The notes under the pieces: model-generated
Told to the model about the DNA's origin: nothing
Databases searched by the model: none
What the model saw: only the letters and a program-made list of their open reading frames with translations
NCBI RefSeq assembly: GCF_022808175.1
Contig: NZ_JALGBX010000029.1
Coordinates: 62,001 to 126,000 of the forward strand
Direction of reading: 5' to 3'
DNA length: 64,000 nucleotides
From: Streptomyces sp. AP-93
GTDB taxonomy: Bacteria; Actinomycetota; Actinomycetes; Streptomycetales; Streptomycetaceae
Position numbers and translations under genes: made by a program
Shown here: positions 27,167 through 36,182 of the stretch, in pieces
How positions within the stretch are numbered: the stretch's first letter is position 1
Layout: every line of letters begins with the position of its first letter

Positions 27167-27955
27167 TCAGGCCGGCCGCACAGCGACCCGGTCCAACGCC
27201 GCCAGCAGCTCCGACAGTTCCGGAAGCTCCCCGTGCGCCTCGTGCGGTACGGCCAGCACCTCGCTCGGCTCCTCGTCCAGCAGCACGAAGGCGGCCCCAC
27301 CGGTGCGGGCCACCAGCGACCACCCCGGCCCGTCGACGCGCAGCGTCCGCGCCTCGTCGCCCGCGAAGGACGACCGCACCCTGCCGGGCGGCGGCGGGCT
27401 CTGCGTGTACCCCAGGGCCTCCTCCAAGGCCCGCGCCAGCCCAGGATGCGCGGCAGCGGCGGCCCCGCCGTCCGTGGCCACGCGTTCGCTCCAGTCGGCC
27501 CACTCCCGGGCTATCTGGTCGGCGCCCATCCGCCGCTGCACCGGACCCCAGGCCTCGGCCGACGGCGGGGCCAGGGGTACCCGCCCGGTGCCGTCCGCGC
27601 CCTGCTCGGGATCGTGCGGATCGGGGATCCCGTCCGTGGCCACCGCGAGCGCCAGCGGCCAGCCCGCCAGCGAGACCACGATGGACCGTTCGTCGGGGGA
27701 CAGGTCGTACTCCATCCCGCAGTCCCACGAGGCGATGGCCATGGCCACGAGCGAGACGTCGTCGACCACGACCGTCCAGCGCGCGCCTTCCTCGTCCTGC
27801 CCCAGCACCAGGCCGTACCCGGCGGCCGCCGGCGAAACGCCGAGCAGCGAGCAGGCCTCGGGGTAGTCGTCACCCAGGATGCTCGGGAACTGCGCGGGGG
27901 TCAGCAGCACGGCGGTCAGCACGTACAGCGAACCGCCGTCCTCCTCTTCGGACAC
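27167..27955 (-). CDS. Hypothetical protein
   Basis: 262 residues, soluble and acidic, beginning MSEEEDGGSLYVLTAVLLTP. It contains SIVVSLAGWPLALAVATDG and ends in SELLAALDRVAVRPA. Codon use is typical of the host. No family recognised; similar unnamed proteins are frequent in Streptomyces. It lies upstream of trmO on the same strand, 128 bases away. Confidence 0.78.
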   Translation of the reverse strand: MSEEEDGGSLYVLTAVLLTPAQFPSILGDDYPEACSLLGVSPAAAGYGLVLGQDEEGARWTVVVDDVSLVAMAIASWDCGMEYDLSPDERSIVVSLAGWPLALAVATDGIPDPHDPEQGADGTGRVPLAPPSAEAWGPVQRRMGADQIAREWADWSERVATDGGAAAAAHPGLARALEEALGYTQSPPPPGRVRSSFAGDEARTLRVDGPGWSLVARTGGAAFVLLDEEPSEVLAVPHEAHGELPELSELLAALDRVAVRPA

Positions 27956-28255
27956 GTGGCCTCCCGGTCGTTCTCTCGTCGGCGCACCCTAACCAGCGAG
28001 TAACCACCGCGTCGAGAGCTGGCGGGAAGCGATTTCCAAGCCCGCCACCTGCACGGAGGGCCGGCCACCCGCCACGGAAACCGGCTCGCCGCCGGCGACG
28101 GCGCGCCCAGGGGACAGCGAGACGCGTCCGCAGGGGCCACTCGCCCCGCCGCCGTCACCGGTCTGATCGTTCTGTGCCGACCGGCCGCGGGCCGCGGCGG
28201 GCCGTGCCGCACCGGTCCGGCCCCGGGCACGTGGCCGACGTAGAGCCTTCGTCTG
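27956..28255. other. 300-base intergenic stretch
   Basis: No gene is supported in either direction. GC-rich filler with the usual open shadow frames. It must hold the promoter of the hypothetical gene ending at 27167 and the terminator of the methyltransferase gene ending at 28256, but no clear hairpin or -10 box stands out. Confidence 0.5.
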
Positions 28256-28939
28256 TCAGGGGGTGCGGACCGCCAGTGCGAGGAACCTGGTGTCCTCGTC
28301 GGCGTACGAGGTGAGCTGCCAGCCCGAACCGGCCAGGAGCGGGCCGAGGTTGTGCTCGGCGCGCATGTCGTCCGGGGTCAGCTCGCGGCCGTGCCGCGCC
28401 GCGAGGGCGGCCCTGCCGATCGGGTGGAACAGCGCGAGCCGGCCGCCCGGGCGGACCACGCGGGCGAGCTCGCGCAAGTTGGCCCCGGGGTCGGGCAGAT
28501 GGGCGACGAGACCGGCGGCGAACACGGCGTCGAGCGCTCCGTCGCGCAGCGGCAGCCGGGCCACGTCCGCCAGCAGCAGGGCGCCGTCCGCGTCCCGGCC
28601 GGCCTCGTGCGCGGCGGTCAGCATCTGCGGAGTGACATCGGCGCCGAGCACCGTTCCCGACGGGCCGACGGCTGCGCGCAGCGCGGTCAGAGCCCGGCCG
28701 GTGCCGCAGCCCGCGTCGAGCACCCGGTCCCCGGGACGCAGTCCGAACTCGCCCACGGCGGTCGCGAAGGCGGGCTCGTCCCCGGGGAACTTCCGGTCCC
28801 AGCCGGCCGCGCGCGCCCCGAAGAACTCCTGGACGTGGCCGCGGTCCCGCGTCTGGTCCCGGGGCCGGTCCCGGGCCGGGTCCTGTGACCGGTCCTGGGC
28901 GTGATCCTGGGCGTGTTCCTGTGTGCGGTCTTCGCTCAT
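28256..28939 (-). CDS. Class I SAM-dependent methyltransferase
   Basis: 227 residues. After a repetitive N-terminus of about 35 residues, a standard Rossmann methyltransferase follows: VLDAGCGTGRALTALR (motif I), VLGADVTPQMLTAA, DAVFAAGLVAHLPDP and the VVRPGGRLALFHP strand. The substrate is unknown. The N-terminus is a run of Gln/Arg-Asp units (HAQDHAQDRSQDPARD and on), encoded by 12-base repeats, and is probably disordered. ATG 28939 lacks a strong ribosome binding site. Confidence 0.9.
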   Translation of the reverse strand: MSEDRTQEHAQDHAQDRSQDPARDRPRDQTRDRGHVQEFFGARAAGWDRKFPGDEPAFATAVGEFGLRPGDRVLDAGCGTGRALTALRAAVGPSGTVLGADVTPQMLTAAHEAGRDADGALLLADVARLPLRDGALDAVFAAGLVAHLPDPGANLRELARVVRPGGRLALFHPIGRAALAARHGRELTPDDMRAEHNLGPLLAGSGWQLTSYADEDTRFLALAVRTP

Positions 28940-29106
28940 GTGCCCATGATCCCTCACCGCGGCTCCGGCACATGCCTGCGGAACGTGTGCAAGGTGGTAC
29001 GTGGCGTGATCGAAGATGAACGTATCTCTGTCATATTCCAGCAGTTCCAGTGGCTTTCGAAATGCGGCCCGTGTTCGCTCCCTCACCCGGACTAGCTTCC
29101 GTGGCC

Positions 29107-29904
29107 ATGGGACACCTGGACCACGCCGCCTACGGCTGGCTTACCCCCGCGCTGTCATACGTGATGGCTTCGCTCGGCGCCGCCCTCGGCCTGCGCTGCA
29201 CCGTTCGCGCGCTCGCCGCGACGACCGGAGCCTCCCGCCGCAACTGGCTCCTCACGGCGGCCTCGGCCATCGGAACCGGGATCTGGACGATGCACTTCGT
29301 CGCCATGCTCGGTTTCCACGTCACCGGGACCGAGATCCGCTACAACGTGCCGCTGACCATCCTCAGCCTCCTCGTCGCGATGATCGTCGTCGGCGCCGGA
29401 GTCTTCGCCGTCGGCTACGGGAAGGACCGCGGCCGGGCCCTCGTCCTCGGCGGCCTCACCACCGGCCTCGGCGTCGCCAGCATGCACTACCTCGGCATGG
29501 CGGCCCTGCGCCTGCACGGCTCGGTCTCCTACGAGCCGCTCACGGTCGGGCTCTCCGTCGCCATCGCGGTCGTCGCGGCCACGGCCGCACTGTGGGCGGC
29601 CCTCAACATCAAGTCCCCGGTGGCCGTCGCCGTCGCCTCGCTCGTCATGGGCGCAGCCGTCAGCAGCATGCACTACACCGGCATGCTCGCGGTCGCCGTC
29701 GAGGTCACCCCCTCGGACGAGGCCCTGCCGGGCGTCACCGCCATGCAGTTCATCTTCCCGCTCGCCGTCGGCCTCGGCTCCTACCTCTTCATCACCTCCG
29801 CGTTCGTCGCACTCTCGCCGACCGCCGACGAGCGGGAGGCCTCCGCGATGGCCTCCGCCGACCTGCGCCTGGGAGAGCGGGGCGCCACCGCCCCCGCGGG
29901 CTGA
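29107..29904 (+). CDS. MHYT-domain integral membrane sensor
   Basis: 265 residues, about seven membrane helices, with the three conserved MHYT-type motifs TMHFVAML, SMHYLGMA and SMHYTGML. MHYT domains are thought to bind copper and sense O2, CO or NO through Met and His residues. No output domain is attached, so it is a stand-alone sensor. ATG 29107 is chosen by homology; no ribosome binding site precedes it and it may be leaderless. It stands upstream of the conservon genes on the same strand, 134 bases away. Confidence 0.92.
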   Translation: MGHLDHAAYGWLTPALSYVMASLGAALGLRCTVRALAATTGASRRNWLLTAASAIGTGIWTMHFVAMLGFHVTGTEIRYNVPLTILSLLVAMIVVGAGVFAVGYGKDRGRALVLGGLTTGLGVASMHYLGMAALRLHGSVSYEPLTVGLSVAIAVVAATAALWAALNIKSPVAVAVASLVMGAAVSSMHYTGMLAVAVEVTPSDEALPGVTAMQFIFPLAVGLGSYLFITSAFVALSPTADEREASAMASADLRLGERGATAPAG

Positions 29905-30038
29905 GGCGGCGCCGCGGCCGCGCCTCCACCGCCACCTGGGCCCCACCGTCGCCAGGCCCCCCGGCCCCCCCCGCACCCGAACCCAACACCGCCACCGCGA
30001 CCGTCACGTCCGTACGCATCGCCCGGAACGAGGAGCCC

Positions 30039-32753
30039 ATGCGCAGACCCCGCAGAACACCGGAAGCAGCGGCGTCGCGGCCGCCCGCGCCCGCGCCGGC
30101 GGGTGGCGGCGGCAAGGGGCCGGGCCGCCGGGCGCACGCCGGACCACCCGCCCGGGAGCCGGCGTCGCACGAGGGCTCCGGCGTACTCACGGCGATACCC
30201 GGCGCGGCCGGGGGCCGTGGCCGCGGTCCGCGCCTGCGGCTGCGCCCCGCCACCGTCCGGGCGAAGATCGTCTCACTGCTGATGGTGCCGGTGGTCTCCC
30301 TGCTCGCCCTCTGGGCCTTCGCGACCGTCGACGCGGCCCAGGACGTCGCCCGCCTCAGTCGCGCCCAGCGCGTCGACCGGGAACTGCGGGCCCCGGTCGA
30401 GACCGCCGTGACCGCGTTGCAGGCCGAACGGCGCACGGCCGTACGGCTGCTGGCCGACCCCACCAGCGGTCAGGCGGCCGCCGCCCAGGCCCCCGGCCAG
30501 GCCGCTGCCCTGGACGAGCAGGCCCGCCGCACCGACGGAGCCGTACGCGCGCTGCGGCTCGGCGAGAGCAACACCGTGGCCGACTCCGGCGACTACCGCA
30601 CCGACATCGTCATCCGGCTGCGCGCCTTCGTCGCCGCCGCGGAGGGGCTGGGCCCGGCGCGCAAGGACGTCGCCGAGCACCGGGCGACCCCGGAAGCGGC
30701 GTACGAGACGTACACCCGGGTGATCGACGCGGCGCTGGAGGTCGGCGGCGCCCTCTCCGGAGGAGGCCAGGACGCCGAACTGGGCGTCGACGCCCGGGTC
30801 CTGCTGGAGTTCGCGAGGGCCGGAGAGCAACTGTCGCGCGAGGACGCCCTACTGACGGCCCCGGGGCCGCGCACCGCCGAAACGCTTCGCCGGCTGACCG
30901 GCGCCGTCGAGACCCGCCGGGACCTGACCGCTTCCGCCGCCCGGGACCTGCCCGCCGCCCAGCAGGACGCCTGGCAGTCCGTGGCCAAGAGCGCCGCCTA
31001 CGCCGACCTCATCGCCGCCGAGGACCGGGCGCTGGCCGCCGCGGCCGGTGCCGGAACCGCGGCCGGGGCCGGGGCCGGAGCCGCCGGCCCGCCCCCCGGC
31101 TGGGAGGCGGCGTACACCTCCGTCGCCGGCTCGATGCGGGAGATCGCGGACGCCGCCCACGCGGCGGCCGCGGACCGCGCCGACCCGTTCGGCGCGGGCG
31201 CGCTGAGCCCGGCCGGAGCCGCCGTCGTCCTGGGACTGGCCGCCGTGGCCGCCTCGCTCGTCATCTCGGTCCGCATCGGCCGGGCCCTCGTCGTCGAGCT
31301 GGTCTCGCTGCGCAACACCGCACTGGAGATCGCGCACCGCAAACTCCCGCAGGCCATGGACCGGTTGCGGGCCGGTCAGGACATCGACGTGTCCGCCGAA
31401 ACTCCGCGCGGACCGGCCGCCGACGACGAGATCGCCCAGGTCGGCGAGGCCCTGGGCACGGTCCACAGGGCCGCGCTCAGCGCCGCCGTCGAACGCGCCG
31501 AACTGGCCAGCGGCGTGAGCGGGGTCTTCGTCAACCTCGCCCGGCGCAGCCAGGTCCTGGTGCACAAGCAGCTCACCCTGCTCGACTCGATGGAGCGGCG
31601 CGCCGACGACCCGAACGAGCTCGGCGACCTCTTCCGCCTCGACCACCTCACCACCCGGATGCGGCGGCACGCGGAAAGCCTGATCATCCTCTCGGGCGCC
31701 GCCCCCGGTCGCGCCTGGCGGATGCCGATCCCGCTGACGAACGTCGTACGGGCCGCCGTCTCCGAGATCGAGGACTACCCGCGCGTCGAGGTCCGCCAGC
31801 TCGCCGAAGCCGCCGTCGTCGGCGGAGCGGTCGCCGACCTCACCCATCTGCTCGCGGAACTCATCGAGAACGCCACCCAGTTCTCCCCGCCCCACACCAA
31901 GGTCCGGGTCAGCGGAGAGCCCGTCGGAGCCGGCTACGTCCTGGAGGTCGAGGACCGGGGGCTCGGCATGGGCCGCGAATCCCTCCAGGAGGCCAACCGG
32001 CGCATCGAGCAGTCCGAGGCGCTCGACCTCTTCGACAGCGACCGGCTCGGGCTCTTCGTGGTCAGCCGCCTCTCGGCCCGCCACGGTGTGAAGGTGCACC
32101 TGCGCATGTCACCTTACGGCGGCACCACCGCGGTGGTGCTGCTCCCCAACTCCCTGCTCCAGGGCGCCCTCACGGCCGCCGCCCCGCAGCCCGAGGAGCA
32201 GGCACCCGCGGCGCCGGCTCCGGAGCCGGTCACCGAACCGGTCCGGGAGCGGCTGCGGGAGTCTTCCCAGGCCATCAGCGTCGTACGGGACGACGTGCGC
32301 GGGGTCCCGGTCCCGGACCGGAGCCCCGTACGGGAAGAGCCCCGGCCCTCCCCGGTGGCTCCGCTGCGGCCGCGCGGCTCCGCGGGCGCGGTTCCCCGTA
32401 CGCCCGCCCCGGCGGTCACGGCGGCCCCCTCGGGCCCATCGGCCTCCTCGGGCCCGGCCGCCTCGGTCACCGAACTGCCGCGCCGGGTCCGGCAGGCGAG
32501 CCTCGTCCCGCAGCTGCGCGAGGCCCCCGCCCCCAAAGCCCCGGCCGGTGTCCGAGGGGCGGAGGCACCGCCCGGCCGCAGCCCAGAGCAGGCGCGCGAG
32601 CGGATGGCGGCGTACCGGGCGGGCTGGGTGCGGGGCACCCAGGCGAGCGGCGAAGCGGGCGCGGACGTCCTGGGCCGTGCGGGGGGCGCGGGGGGCGCGG
32701 GCGATACGGGCGGTGGCACAGGCAGTACTGGCGAAGGCGAAGGAGCACGATGA
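30039..32753 (+). CDS. cvnA: Conservon sensor kinase-like protein CvnA
   Basis: 904 residues. A basic, Pro-rich N-terminus is followed by a membrane helix (KIVSLLMVPVVSLLALWAF), an extracytoplasmic nitrate-sensor-like helical region, a second helix (AAVVLGLAAVAASLVISVRIG, about residue 390), a HAMP-like linker and an ATPase domain (LAELIENATQFSPP with the N-box Asn, VEDRGLGMG, LGLFVVSRLSARHG). The last 200 residues are Pro/Ala-rich. This is the first gene of the four-gene conservon typical of Streptomyces, thought to form a membrane complex like eukaryotic G-protein receptors. ATG 30039 has GAGGAG just upstream. The stop overlaps the next start (ATGA). Confidence 0.93.
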   Translation: MRRPRRTPEAAASRPPAPAPAGGGGKGPGRRAHAGPPAREPASHEGSGVLTAIPGAAGGRGRGPRLRLRPATVRAKIVSLLMVPVVSLLALWAFATVDAAQDVARLSRAQRVDRELRAPVETAVTALQAERRTAVRLLADPTSGQAAAAQAPGQAAALDEQARRTDGAVRALRLGESNTVADSGDYRTDIVIRLRAFVAAAEGLGPARKDVAEHRATPEAAYETYTRVIDAALEVGGALSGGGQDAELGVDARVLLEFARAGEQLSREDALLTAPGPRTAETLRRLTGAVETRRDLTASAARDLPAAQQDAWQSVAKSAAYADLIAAEDRALAAAAGAGTAAGAGAGAAGPPPGWEAAYTSVAGSMREIADAAHAAAADRADPFGAGALSPAGAAVVLGLAAVAASLVISVRIGRALVVELVSLRNTALEIAHRKLPQAMDRLRAGQDIDVSAETPRGPAADDEIAQVGEALGTVHRAALSAAVERAELASGVSGVFVNLARRSQVLVHKQLTLLDSMERRADDPNELGDLFRLDHLTTRMRRHAESLIILSGAAPGRAWRMPIPLTNVVRAAVSEIEDYPRVEVRQLAEAAVVGGAVADLTHLLAELIENATQFSPPHTKVRVSGEPVGAGYVLEVEDRGLGMGRESLQEANRRIEQSEALDLFDSDRLGLFVVSRLSARHGVKVHLRMSPYGGTTAVVLLPNSLLQGALTAAAPQPEEQAPAAPAPEPVTEPVRERLRESSQAISVVRDDVRGVPVPDRSPVREEPRPSPVAPLRPRGSAGAVPRTPAPAVTAAPSGPSASSGPAASVTELPRRVRQASLVPQLREAPAPKAPAGVRGAEAPPGRSPEQARERMAAYRAGWVRGTQASGEAGADVLGRAGGAGGAGDTGGGTGSTGEGEGAR

Positions 32754-33196
32754 TGATCGAACATCAGAGGATCGACCTCGACGGCGTCCGCAGATCGGGC
32801 GAACTCGACTGGCTCCTGGACGACCTCGTGGTCCGGGTGCGCGAGGTCCGGCACGCCGTGGTCCTGTCCAACGACGGCCTGGCGGTGGGCGCTTCCAGTG
32901 CGCTCAGCCGGGAGGACGCCGAGCACCTGGCGGCCGTGGCCTCGGGCTTCCACAGCCTGGCGAAGGGCGCGGGCCGGCACTTCCACGCCGGGGGCGTGCG
33001 CCAGACGATGGTGGAGATGGACGAGGGCTTCCTCTTCGTGGCGGCTGCCGGAGACGGCTCCTGCCTGGCCGTGCTCAGCGGGGCCGGCGCCGACATGGGG
33101 CTGATCGCCTACGAGATGGCCCGGCTGGTCAAGCGGGTCGGCGAGCACCTGTACACCCCGGCCCGGTTCGCGGCGCGGCCGCCGGCCGCCGGTTGA
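32750..33196 (+). CDS. cvnB: Conservon roadblock/LC7 protein CvnB
   Basis: 148 residues of the roadblock/LC7 fold. LDWLLDDLVVRVREVRHAVVL, SNDGLAVGASSALSREDAEHL and RQTMVEMDEGFLFVAAAGDGS are characteristic. These proteins act as dimeric regulators of the small GTPase CvnD. ATG 32750 overlaps the cvnA stop codon and has GAAGGAG 4 bases upstream. Confidence 0.95.
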   Translation: MMIEHQRIDLDGVRRSGELDWLLDDLVVRVREVRHAVVLSNDGLAVGASSALSREDAEHLAAVASGFHSLAKGAGRHFHAGGVRQTMVEMDEGFLFVAAAGDGSCLAVLSGAGADMGLIAYEMARLVKRVGEHLYTPARFAARPPAAG

Positions 33197-33207
33197 GGGC
33201 GGCGGCC

Positions 33208-33594
33208 TTGAGCACGAACGGCCGGTGGTACGACGCCGACGCGGGCCCGCTCGTCCGTCCGTACGCCATGACCGGCGGCCGCACGAAGCCGGGACCCCAC
33301 GGGGTCCGCTTCGACCTGATCGCGCTGGTCGTCGTGGACCCGGCGGGCACGGACGAGGCGGCCGAGTCGCTGCTGGAACCGGAACACCGTGCCCTGCTCG
33401 GCCTGTGCCGGGACGAGACCCAGTCGGTGGCCGAGCTCGCGGCGGACGCGGACCTGCCCGTGGGCGTGGTGCGCGTACTGCTGGGGGACCTGCTGGAGGC
33501 CGGGCACGTCAAGGTCAGCCGGCCGGTGCCGCCCGCACAGCTGCCGGACGAGCGGATTCTGCGTGAAGTCATCGAGGGATTGCGAGCGCTGTGA
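33208..33594 (+). CDS. cvnC: Conservon DUF742 protein CvnC
   Basis: About 128 residues. RWYDADAGPLVRPYAMTGGR is the opening signature of DUF742, followed by a winged-helix-like domain (LCRDETQSVAELAADADLP, LLGDLLEAGHVKVSRP). No ATG or GTG is available near the start. TTG at 33208 has GAGGG 8 bases upstream; TTG at 33193, overlapping the cvnB stop as TTGA, is the alternative. The stop overlaps the GTG of cvnD. Confidence 0.9.
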   Translation: MSTNGRWYDADAGPLVRPYAMTGGRTKPGPHGVRFDLIALVVVDPAGTDEAAESLLEPEHRALLGLCRDETQSVAELAADADLPVGVVRVLLGDLLEAGHVKVSRPVPPAQLPDERILREVIEGLRAL

Positions 33595-34232
33595 TGGGAC
33601 TGCACGACAACGGGCCGCCGCCGGCCGCCGAGGGCGGAGAGGAACTGGCAGCGCTCGCGCTGAAGATACTCGTGGCGGGCGGCTTCGGCGTCGGGAAGAC
33701 GACCCTGGTCGGCTCGGTCAGCGAGATCCGGCCGCTGCGGACGGAGGAGCTGCTCAGCGAGGCCGGGGAGCTGGTCGACGACACGGGCGGCGTCGACCAG
33801 AAGACGACGACCACCGTGGCCATGGACTTCGGGCGGATCACGATCAGGTCGGGGCTGTCGCTCTACCTGTTCGGGACCCCGGGGCAGGACCGGTTCTGGT
33901 TCCTGTGGGACGAGCTGTCGCAGGGCGCGCTGGGCGCGGTGGTCCTCGCCGACACGCGGCGGCTGGAGGACTGCTTCCCGGCGGTGGACTACTTCGAACA
34001 CCGCAAGATCCCGTTCGTGGTGGCCGTCAACTGCTTCGCGAACGCGCGGCGGTACGCCTCGAACGAGGTCGCGCGGGCGCTGGACCTGGATCAGGGGACG
34101 CCGGTGGTGCTGTGCGACGCCCGGGACAAGGACTCGGGGAAGGAAGTGCTGATCCGGCTGGTGGAGTACGCGGGACGGGTGCACACGGCGCGGTTGCTGG
34201 AGTCGGTGGAACCGCGGGCCGATTCGGTGTGA
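33591..34232 (+). CDS. cvnD: Conservon small GTPase CvnD
   Basis: 213 residues, an MglA/Ras-like GTP-binding protein. LVAGGFGVGKTTLVGS is the P-loop, KTTTTVAMDFGRI the switch I region, LFGTPGQDRFWFLWDEL the switch II region, and VVLCDARDKDSG near the end the base-contact region. It is the signalling output of the conservon, regulated by CvnB. GTG 33591 overlaps the cvnC stop (GTGA). Confidence 0.95.
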   Translation: MMGLHDNGPPPAAEGGEELAALALKILVAGGFGVGKTTLVGSVSEIRPLRTEELLSEAGELVDDTGGVDQKTTTTVAMDFGRITIRSGLSLYLFGTPGQDRFWFLWDELSQGALGAVVLADTRRLEDCFPAVDYFEHRKIPFVVAVNCFANARRYASNEVARALDLDQGTPVVLCDARDKDSGKEVLIRLVEYAGRVHTARLLESVEPRADSV

Positions 34233-34260
34233 ACCGGCCCGCGGCGAAGGGGCGGTGCGG

Positions 34261-34689
34261 TCAGTCCGCCACGCCGGCGGCCGAGATCACCTTGTCGATG
34301 CCGACCCGCACGAGGAGTTCGCCGGGGACGGCGTTGCGGCGGCCGAAGGCCTCGCCGTGCTCCTCTCCCATGTAGCGGGCGCCGATCCGGGTCGACCAGG
34401 GGAGCATCTCGTCCAGGTCCTCGCTGATCTGTGCCCGGCCCTGGAGGACGACGTAGGAGAAGGGCGGCCGGTCGTCGTCCACACAGAGCGCGACGCGGCC
34501 GTCGCGGGCCAGATTGCGCCCCTTGACGGTGTCCTTCCCGGTGTTGAACACAAAGGAATCGCCGTCGAGAACGAACCAGATGGGAGCGATGTGAGGGCTT
34601 CCGTCCTCACGGACGGTGGACAGTTTCCCGGTGCGGGTGGAGTGGGAGACGAACTCCCGCCATTCCTCTTGAGTCATCTTCTTCACCAT
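34261..34689 (-). CDS. PPOX-class F420-dependent oxidoreductase-like protein
   Basis: 142 residues, split-barrel flavin/deazaflavin fold. RTGKLSTVREDGSPHIAPIWFVLDGD is represented here by its pieces KLSTVREDGSPHIAPIW and FVFNTGKDTVKGRNLARDGR, the latter typical of F420-binding members. Substrate unknown. ATG 34689 has AAGGAGG 8 bases upstream. It runs against the flow of the conservon and separates it from the solo roadblock gene. Confidence 0.9.
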   Translation of the reverse strand: MVKKMTQEEWREFVSHSTRTGKLSTVREDGSPHIAPIWFVLDGDSFVFNTGKDTVKGRNLARDGRVALCVDDDRPPFSYVVLQGRAQISEDLDEMLPWSTRIGARYMGEEHGEAFGRRNAVPGELLVRVGIDKVISAAGVAD

Positions 34690-34794
34690 GGGTCCATCCT
34701 CCTTGCCGGAAAGCCGCTGGTGGGGAAGGCTGGCGGCACGACTATGCGGGGTGGGGCGCGGCGGTCAGACCGCGTCGACGGGGAGGGACTGTAA

Positions 34795-35193
34795 ATGGCG
34801 CTGGACAAGCAGCTGGACTGGCTGCTGGACGACTTGACGCGGCGGGTGCAGCAGGTGCGGCACGCGGTGGTGCTCTCCAACGACGGCCTGGTGACGGGCG
34901 CGAGCGCGGGGCTGGCACGGGAGGACGCGGAGCACCTGGCGGCCGTCGCGGCGGGGCTGCAGAGCCTGGCGAAGGGCTCGGGGCGGCACTTCAGGGCCGG
35001 TGAGGTCCGTCAGACGATGGTCGAGTACGACGACGGGGTCCTCTTCGTCATGGCGGCGGGTGCGGGCAGCTGCCTGTGCGTGCTGAGCGCCTCCGAGGCC
35101 GACATCGGGCACGTGGCGTACGAGATGACGCTGCTGGTGAACCGGGTGGGGGAGCACCTGGGTGTCGCGGAGCGGCGGATCACCGGCGGCTGA
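34795..35193 (+). CDS. Solo roadblock/LC7 protein (CvnB paralogue)
   Basis: 132 residues, closely similar to CvnB at 32750: LDWLLDDLTRRVQQVRHAVVL, then SNDGLVTGASAGLAREDAEHL and RQTMVEYDDGVLFVMAAGAGS. GGGGAGGGA lies upstream of ATG 34795. It has no GTPase of its own nearby apart from CvnD 0.6 kb away, so it may compete with or add to CvnB. Confidence 0.93.
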   Translation: MALDKQLDWLLDDLTRRVQQVRHAVVLSNDGLVTGASAGLAREDAEHLAAVAAGLQSLAKGSGRHFRAGEVRQTMVEYDDGVLFVMAAGAGSCLCVLSASEADIGHVAYEMTLLVNRVGEHLGVAERRITGG

Positions 35194-35315
35194 GGCGGGC
35201 GGCTGAGGTGGGCGGCGCACTTCGCCCTTTCCGAGTTGTCCACAGGCTCTGCGCGGTGCCGTTGCTCTGAGTTACGTTCTTCACACACAGTAATCACTCT
35301 GGTGGGGAGAGCGCG

Positions 35316-35357
35316 ATGACCGCGATGACGGCGATGGCAGCGATGACGGCAATGACG
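35316..35357. repeat. 9-bp tandem repeat at a start codon
   Basis: ATGACCGCG ATGACGGCG ATGGCAGCG ATGACGGCA ATGACGCAG: five near-identical 9-base units, each starting with an in-frame ATG. Unit gain or loss would keep the frame and change only the length of the N-terminus and the distance to the ribosome binding site. Confidence 0.8.
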
Positions 35358-36182
35358 CAGACGGTTCAGGCACCGCCGACGGCGATGGCGGAGCCCGTGG
35401 CGGCGGGGTGTGGAGAGGCCGCCGGGCTGATGGGCGGCGGGCGGGCCGCAGGGGAACTGGGGCTGAGCCGCGGCGAGTTCGCCCGCGCCGTCCAGTTGGG
35501 CATCGTGCGGGCCGGGCCCCAGGGCGCCGCCGGGGCCGCGCGGTACACCCGGACCGAGCTCGACCGGGTCCGGTCGGCCGAGGGATTCCCGGACGCGCTG
35601 CGCGAGCGCGTGGAGACGGTCGCGGGAGCGGAGGCCGCGGCCGCCGTCCTGGGGGTCGGCCCGAGCCGGTTCACCCGGCTCGCACGCTGCGGGCGCCTCA
35701 CTCCGGTGGGATACCGGATCAACCGCTACCGGGCGGTGGTGTGGCTCTATCTGACCGCGGAGCTACGGGACTTCGCTGCCCGCGAGCCCCGGATGCTCCG
35801 CGGGAGCGCGCCGCCGGGGGACCGGGAGCTGATCGAGTCCAGGGCCGACCTGCGACCCCGGAAGTGGCGCGAGCGGCATGTCGGGCTGTTGCTGAGACGG
35901 ACCGCCGACCCCTGGGAGCGGGCTGCCGTACTGGCCTCCGTGCTCCCCGAGGACGACGTGCGCGCGACCGTGCCCGACGCGGCGGAGCGGATCCTGCTCG
36001 GGGCACTCGCCCCGCCCCCGCCCTACGGGCACCCGCAGGTCGCGGCGGCCGCCGAGGTGGCGGCCCGGCTGCTGCGGGCCGGGCCACCGGACGAGATCGG
36101 CTGGTACCGAACCAGCCTCGACTTCGCCCTGACCGGAGCGAGGGGTCAGTCGAAGTCGACGGGGGAGAGGGGGCCGACGTAG
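35316..36182 (+). CDS. DUF6397-type protein (putative DNA-binding)
   Basis: 288 residues. Helix-turn-helix-like pieces occur twice: AAGELGLSRGEFARAVQLG with YTRTELDRV, and AAAVLGVGPSRFTRLARCG with YRINRYRAVVWLY. This layout is that of DUF6397 proteins of Streptomyces, of unknown role. The start region is a run of 9-base ATGACGGCG-like units giving five in-frame Met codons (35316, 35325, 35334, 35343, 35352); GGGGAGAG precedes the first. The 3' end overlaps the convergent YchJ-like gene by 37 bases. Confidence 0.85.
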   Translation: MTAMTAMAAMTAMTQTVQAPPTAMAEPVAAGCGEAAGLMGGGRAAGELGLSRGEFARAVQLGIVRAGPQGAAGAARYTRTELDRVRSAEGFPDALRERVETVAGAEAAAAVLGVGPSRFTRLARCGRLTPVGYRINRYRAVVWLYLTAELRDFAAREPRMLRGSAPPGDRELIESRADLRPRKWRERHVGLLLRRTADPWERAAVLASVLPEDDVRATVPDAAERILLGALAPPPPYGHPQVAAAAEVAARLLRAGPPDEIGWYRTSLDFALTGARGQSKSTGERGPT

